The position numbers and the translations under genes were made by a program. Positions 54,346-60,000 of a DNA stretch of 60,000 nucleotides are shown here, piece after piece. The notes under the pieces were generated by a model. The model had not been told where the DNA came from. It did no database searches and saw only the letters and a program-made list of their open reading frames with translations. Numbering within the stretch: position 1 is the stretch's first letter; every line of letters begins with the position of its first letter. The DNA comes from Nymphaea colorata (taxonomy: Eukaryota > Streptophyta > Magnoliopsida > Nymphaeales > Nymphaeaceae): the NCBI RefSeq assembly GCF_008831285.2, contig NC_045144.1, positions 8,657,886 through 8,717,885 on the forward strand, in the 5' to 3' direction.

Positions 54346-55985
54346 TTGGTATGATCTGAACTACCATCATACATTAGAATAAGAAAAACATGATATCTTA
54401 GCAAGTTTTATCATTATTTGAGTCGGATAGATTGAACTGTTTTGAGAAAATTAGATGTGTATCCGACTAAGAAATTGGATTGGGACCAGATTTAATCAAA
54501 ATTTAGATTCCGTCATAAATGCTTTATAGGTTGAAAATCGGCTGGATTGGGTTTAAAATTTGGATTTGAATTCATACATAAGTGTAAAAATCGGATTTTA
54601 ATAGTGAAATTGGATTTTGGATACAAATTCATATATGATTTTTTTTTATTTGTATTCCAACCTGAACATGTGAATATCCGAAAACTTGATATGATTAACA
54701 ATATATCTAATTTGAATTTTGATCTACTAGCATCTTGAAAAATAGATACAGAATATGTGAAAATATAAAATTAAAAAAAAAATCTTCAAAATTTGATGTC
54801 TAAATTGAATTTCATAAGCCAAGAAAGTTACAACTGTTAACGTTTAAAAACCTTGTAAAGTCTAATTTACATATCGAATTCGCATGATCCAATATTTTTT
54901 AGTCTTACAAGTTTTTATATTCTGCATCCATTTATATAGCTGGATTTACAAAATATAGCACTCATAGTGGCAAGATCATACATGTATCGATACCTTTCAA
55001 ACTTAGTATGTAACTACCAAAAGTTTGTTAAAGACAGAGAGAGATCAAGAGTTGTTGGCAAGGATTTGATAGAGAAACATGCTTATCTTATACTTTGATG
55101 CAACAAACTAAAGTGCGGATTATTTGGCTGTGCAAGTAGCTTTCTCGTTTCCTTGGACCAAAAAATATGAACCTTCACGTTTTCATGTAGATTCTTTGAT
55201 GTAGTAGTTGGAGATACTTTGAAGAGGCCGAAGCCTTTCATCCTTTCTTTTACTTTCAAGGTATAAAGTTGTTTCAGAACCTAGGTGAAAAACATGACAC
55301 TGATCAATTAAAGTGTCATGCATTCACTGTTTTGGGTGCTTTTTGGGGTGCTATCTCCATTGTGCTTTACTTTGCACATCAGTGGCCCCCATTTTGCAGA
55401 GAGTTCTGTTCCGAAAATTCAAAACGAAGAACTGATTGTTTAATTGTTCTCACCTCATCCATTGATTGAGGACAAGAAAACAATGAGTCGCGGGGGACAC
55501 AAAAATGGTAGTCATTCCTCTAACCAAAGTTAGTAAATTATATCAAAACAAGTCTACAAAATAATATCAAAGATGTAAGAACCACATGGTTCGTTGGTTA
55601 GAGTACTTGAAGATATCCAATGATTTCCATTACTGCAGTATGCATGTGCAGAGTCGTAGGAGCTTAATTGTTGGAACTGATTTATTGAATGAAACTGTAT
55701 GAGAAATGTTAAGCCATGTGACAGTCAAACATGTCTAATTAATGCAATTTGCTGACATAAAGGGAGATGTACTAAAGATTCTCTTTCATATGCTATATTC
55801 ACATTCATTTGCGTCCTTTTCATTGAAAAACATCTTCTCAATGTATCTCTCTAAGGAAGATTGTTCTATTTCATCTTTCAACTTCTCTAGCCTTTCCTTT
55901 GGATATTTTTTCCCACTTTGCACTAGTTATCCACTATATCAGCATTTTGTTTTCATGGTCACGTTTTATCAATCCGGAACTTAAT
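54346..55985. other. No gene seen
   Basis: AT-rich, with short frames only. 'tggttcgttggttagagtac' at about 55590 looks like a tRNA D-arm, but no tRNA fold follows. Confidence 0.45.
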
Positions 55986-55989
55986 AGCC

Positions 55990-56250
55990 CAGGGACCGAA
56001 CCAAGGGGGCGGTAGGGGCCTTGGGCCCCCATCCAAAAATTTTAAAATAAAAATAAAAATTTACGTGCAAATTTTTTAAATTTCATTTATCATATATAAG
56101 AATTTTGAAAAGTTATATTCAGCTCCTGTTAAAATTTTGTTGTTATTATTTGGTCTTCCTCATGAAAAAATCACAGGTATTCCTTAATGGTGGAAAGTGA
56201 TGTCCCTCCAAAAAAGCTTTAGATGGTGACGAGGCGGGGTAAAAATAGTA
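55990..56250. repeat. Probable old transposable-element remnant
   Basis: Starts with a GC-rich patch, 'gaaccaagggggcggtaggg' then 'ccttgggcccccatccaaaa', followed by AT-rich DNA. Similar G-run/C-run patches occur at 49380-49430. There are no defined ends. Confidence 0.3.
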
Positions 56251-56699
56251 CTCATGAAGAAGGGGAAGGCAAAAGGAGAAGGAGATCAACCAAGAAGGCC
56301 TAAAAAAGGAGAAAAAATAAAAGACAGAATGAAAAAGTTAAAATAAAAAGAGAAAAATATTTAAAAGGTTTTATTTACTTTGTCTTGCCTGGGTAGCCCA
56401 ACATAATTGCAAAGATGAATGCCTATAACCCAAGAATGCTTGAGGAGAAATATTTATATTTCCATGACCTGGGTACTCCTTTGTATCACTTAGAGGGCGT
56501 TTATTAGATAGTTTTAATTATTAAAAGAACTATTTAGTTTTAATTATCAAAAGAGCTATTAGGAGATCCAAGGTTCTAACAAATAGTGGATTTGAGATAT
56601 AATACGTAAGTAAGGAAGCCATAACATGTGGATCTCAAATCGGATCGATAGAGGTCACGTTAAGACTTCGTGCCTTGATTGTAGATCTGCATTAGAAGT

Positions 56700-56734
56700 C
56701 ATGGCAAGAAGCCAGACCCTTGCCATGGGGTGTA

Positions 56735-56773
<39 letters not shown>

Positions 56774-56778
56774 CGCAA

Positions 56779-56810
<32 letters not shown>

Positions 56811-56820
56811 ATATATATAG
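56700..56820. repeat. Compound microsatellite inverted repeat with adjacent 9-bp hairpin
   Basis: (TG)n(AG)n at about 56733-56773 is followed after 'acgcaacc' by (CT)n(CA)n(TA)n to about 56820, so the two halves are reverse complements. Just upstream, CATGGCAAG (56700-56708) and CTTGCCATG (56719-56727) form a perfect 9-bp stem with a 10-nt loop. Confidence 0.85.
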
Positions 56821-57048
56821 ATATATATTAACTGTGTCAACTTTATAAGTGGCTGTTAATTCCTTTGAGGCTAGAGATTTTTAATAATGAGTTTTAAATA
56901 TTTATTCATTTGAGTGACTAAAAACGAAATATTTGTTGTTAACAAGGCAGTCACCACAAAAGCATAGCTATGGTTTATGGTGCAACAACAATTCGTGGTA
57001 CATTTAGTAATTATAATGCTTTCAGTTAATTTTTAACCATCTCACAAC

Positions 57049-57051
<3 letters not shown>

Positions 57052-57125
<74 letters not shown>
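57052..57125. repeat. (AT)n microsatellite
   Basis: More than 70 bp of uninterrupted AT dinucleotides. Confidence 0.95.
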
Positions 57126-57128
<3 letters not shown>

Positions 57129-57770
57129 GATAGAAACTAAACCGTTAGGTCATGACCACCGAATGATGGTGGCAACCTCCCTCCCTCTTAAAAAATAATT
57201 TGCCCTAGCTGGCGTCCCCTCCCCTCCCAGCCAAAAAGAAAATTTTGGTGGGGAGGCAGTTGCCTTCCCCGATGCTGCCAGAGACGGCTTAATGGGGGCA
57301 TCACTGATAAACACAATTTTAATGTTGATAAATTTGATGTTGATGAGGGTCCGTCAAATGAGACTACATCTTCTCTACCTTTCATAGGTGAATATATGAA
57401 ATTCCAATGGAAACAACTCAACGAGGAAGAAATAATGAGTCGCACACATCATGGCAATTCAAGTGTTTGCTGATATCAAAACAGAAAGTGTGTTCCATGT
57501 AACTACTTCATATATCGTTATATGTAGGTTGCATTGTATTGTTTGAGTCAATTTTGCAAAATTGTTTTTCATTAGCATTAAATGACCTAATTAATTCTTT
57601 TTTGCAGGGTGTCATAGTTAAAACCCTTAACAAATATTATGTTGTGTTTGAAGATAGATCACAAGGCGTTTACGATATAGTTGGGAGCATCGTAGCTGCA
57701 AGTATATTGTTATAAATGTTCAGCCTATAAGGCTTTTCCTACTTTTGAATAAGTTGGGTATTGGGTGGGG
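57126..57770. other. No gene seen
   Basis: Short frames only. A C-rich/G-rich partial palindrome lies at about 57210-57270 ('cccctcccctcccag ... ggtggggagg'). Confidence 0.45.
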
Positions 57771-57773
57771 TAT

Positions 57774-57871
57774 CCGATATTTGACCCAACTCGGACCCGA
57801 AAAAAAGGCACCGGTCATGTACCCGATATTTGACCCAACCCGAACCCCCAAAAAAGGCACCGGCCCGACCT
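57774..57871. repeat. 49-bp tandem duplication
   Basis: 'ccgatatttgacccaac' begins units at 57774 and 57823. Both continue with 'c.gaaccc' / 'cggaccc', an A run and 'ggcaccgg'. It adjoins the left arm of the foldback that follows. Confidence 0.8.
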
Positions 57872-57924
57872 GATAACTTATCGGGCCAGCCCAAGTGAGC
57901 CCAACTAAGCACTGTTCGGCCGAT

Positions 57925-57975
57925 AAGATTTTTTAAATATTAATTTTTATATATAATTATAATATTTTATTACGA

Positions 57976-58024
<49 letters not shown>

Positions 58025-58784
58025 TTGCCTGGGCTCATGTTTCATGTTTCGGGTGTCCGACAGCCCGATGCACAGGCCTACTTTTGAAGCAACATACACA
58101 CTTTCAAGGAGAAGAACAATAAAAAGTTTCCGACCAAAAATTGTCCAAACCGTGCAACTAATCCAGCGTAAAACAAAGTCTGACTTTGATGATCAGTCAC
58201 ATTGAGCTTTAAGAACCAGAAATTCACTTCTGAATTTACAGAAAATCTGTATGGCACTTGACGAGATTCAAGCATGACCAGAAAGAAAGAAATATTGGGC
58301 ACAACCATTATATATGCAAAACAGATTGACATATCAACATAATGTTAAAAAAAAAAGGAAAGATAGAAAACATGCATGAAAGGCAAGGCATGGAGAATAG
58401 AATCCAAAGTCAAACAGAGATAATAACAAGAAATATAAAATCAAATGATATATATGGTTTATAGGTAACCAAATGCACCATATATAAGTCACCATAGTTA
58501 CAGAGTTCCAGTCCAAAAAAAATCAGACTGTAACCCAATTCTCACAAAAAGAAGTCTAGTGAGTAAGTTGTGCATATAGACCGAGTATAAGATGACAAAA
58601 ATAGCAGGCATACAACCACATAACCATAAACACAGTTTGGACAATTTTGCTTCGGAAACTTTTTATTGTTCTTCCTCTCATTTTTCTTCTTGTTCAAGAT
58701 TTTAATGTGCGTCTGTTGCTTCAAAAGTAGGTCTGGGCATCGGACTGGCGTGACAGACACCCGAAACACAAGGCCCGGCCGATT

Positions 58785-58816
<32 letters not shown>

Positions 58817-58906
58817 TAATATAAAATAATATATAAATATAATTAAACATGATAAAATATTATGATTATATACAAAAATCAATAAAATTTAATATTTAAA
58901 AAAATC
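57925..58906. mobile_element. Foldback element, arms of about 225-270 bp, 484-bp interior
   Basis: The left arm (57925-58150) and right arm (58635-58906) are inverse complements with the same internal order. First comes an AT-rich block ('gattttttaaatattaa'), then an (AT)n run, then 'cgggtgtc' with the TAGGCCTGGGCATCGG-type motif. After that come 'ctacttttgaagcaac' and 'aacaataaaaagtttccga', and finally 'ttgtccaaac'. The interior (58151-58634) has no recognisable gene. No target duplication was found. Confidence 0.75.
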
Positions 58907-60000
58907 TGAAACCGAAATCCCTGACATTAAAATCCAGCTGAATCACACACAACCGCTTTTTGGAATAGGGATGCAAATTCATGTTCACCTGATTCCAGGG
59001 TTAAAAACTTAATCACGATATCAAAATCCTAGGACATTAATCTTGGTGCCGTCAAACACTAAGTAGGAATAGCTAATGCTAAACTTTTTTTTTTTTTCTG
59101 CCCATTGCATTTTCATATATCTAGAATCATGAAATTTTAAAATCATAATGGTCAATTTTAAGAAATTGGAATTATTAAACAAACAAGGTATTTTGTTCCG
59201 GGAATTAGGAAACTGGAACTTGAAATTTTGATTTCATTCCAGTTTAAAAAGGAATTATGATTCAGGAGTTTTCATCGTTGAATAAAAATTCCAAACCATC
59301 AAATGCCCTCATGAGCTCGTAATGTGTTTCCTTACTTCCGTTCGAATTCAAATGTGAAATTAACATGCCTAGAATAAAAGTTGTCGGTCATCATACACGA
59401 TGCAGTATTTAGAATTCAGACATTTTGTTCCCCCAACAATAGCTTGGCATTAAATACCAGACATTCAAACGTGGCTAAGTAGCATGCAAACATGGATAAT
59501 AAAAAATATTGGAGGTTACATGAATTAAATACATTTAAAAATGACAAAACTATCATACAACAAATCTAGCTCATTTGCAAAACCTGCTCGCAGATTACTG
59601 CCAATCTTCTTTGGAAAGGGAAGCCAATGCTCTTAGTCAGGAGCTGAAGATAAAGTCTCAAGAAAATGTGAATTAACAAAAAAGTCTGTAACTCTAAACA
59701 TCCATTTCGCCTTGGAAAAATTATGCTGCATGAAAAAGACTTGCCAATTATTTGATTTATGAAGCATCCACGCCTCCTTCTGTTCCTTGTTCGATTTGGG
59801 TGAGTTGTATTTAGGCGAGACAAAGACATATAGTAAAAGCGAACCAAAAAAATTATTGTAAAAAACTGAGCAGAGGTTGCTTTCTAGAAAATCATGTAGG
59901 TAAACTTCTCTTTCTAAACTTCAATCTCTTTCATGCTCTAAACAAAAGAATGAAATCCCTAGTGCTTATATGAATAGAAAACCTCATTGTGAACATGGTC
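58907..60000. other. No gene seen
   Basis: AT-rich DNA. Frames are short and without recognisable motifs. A T-run lies at about 59083-59098. Confidence 0.45.

Noticed and set aside
55586-55640. tRNA-like D-arm ('tggttcgttggttagagtac')
   Set aside because: No acceptor stem, anticodon arm or box B at the proper distance.

Overview
This is nuclear DNA from a seed plant, most likely an angiosperm with a fairly large genome. The evidence is two multi-exon genes with standard GT-AG introns and plant-type proteins, long AT-rich introns full of repeats, long (TA)n/(CT)n microsatellites, a Ty1/copia retrotransposon primed by initiator tRNA-Met, and endogenous pararetrovirus sequence. I do not name a species.

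Layout: 1-2.3 kb is repeat-rich non-coding DNA (a CT-rich tract, a 119-bp tandem duplication and a GC-rich repeat). About 2.35-2.79 kb may hold 5' UTR exons of the first gene. A complete young copia element lies at 4498-9883 on the minus strand, with 475-bp LTRs that differ at 2 sites and an AGACC target duplication. The first gene (+, coding exons 11753-20223, 7 exons, 286 aa) encodes a small membrane protein with a bacterial-PH-like segment. A decayed copia fragment lies at about 21.5-22.9 kb.

The region 23306-30522 is the most striking part. It holds two degenerate copies of a caulimovirid-like polyprotein region (coat-protein Zn finger, protease, reverse transcriptase, RNase H, and a Cys/His-rich tail followed by promoter-like DNA). 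They are arranged head to head as a roughly 3.1-kb inverted repeat around a 0.67-kb spacer.

The second gene (-, 46463 down to 33256, 14 coding exons) is plant ceramide glucosyltransferase (GT21). Its exons join in phase to about 512 codons except for one missing base in exon 11 that truncates the frame. From 46.6 to 60 kb I see no convincing gene. That stretch holds a nested hAT-like element with 8-bp target duplications, a near-1-kb foldback, SINE-like box B sites, microsatellite hairpins and one unexplained 80-100 codon open frame.

The two host genes are convergent, with the viral inverted repeat between them, and I see no functional link between them. Repeat families recur across the window: a GTCACAYGGGTGC family, an ATAGCCACAAATATC family and a TAGGCCTGGGCATCGG family. 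They sit in introns of both genes and in intergenic DNA.
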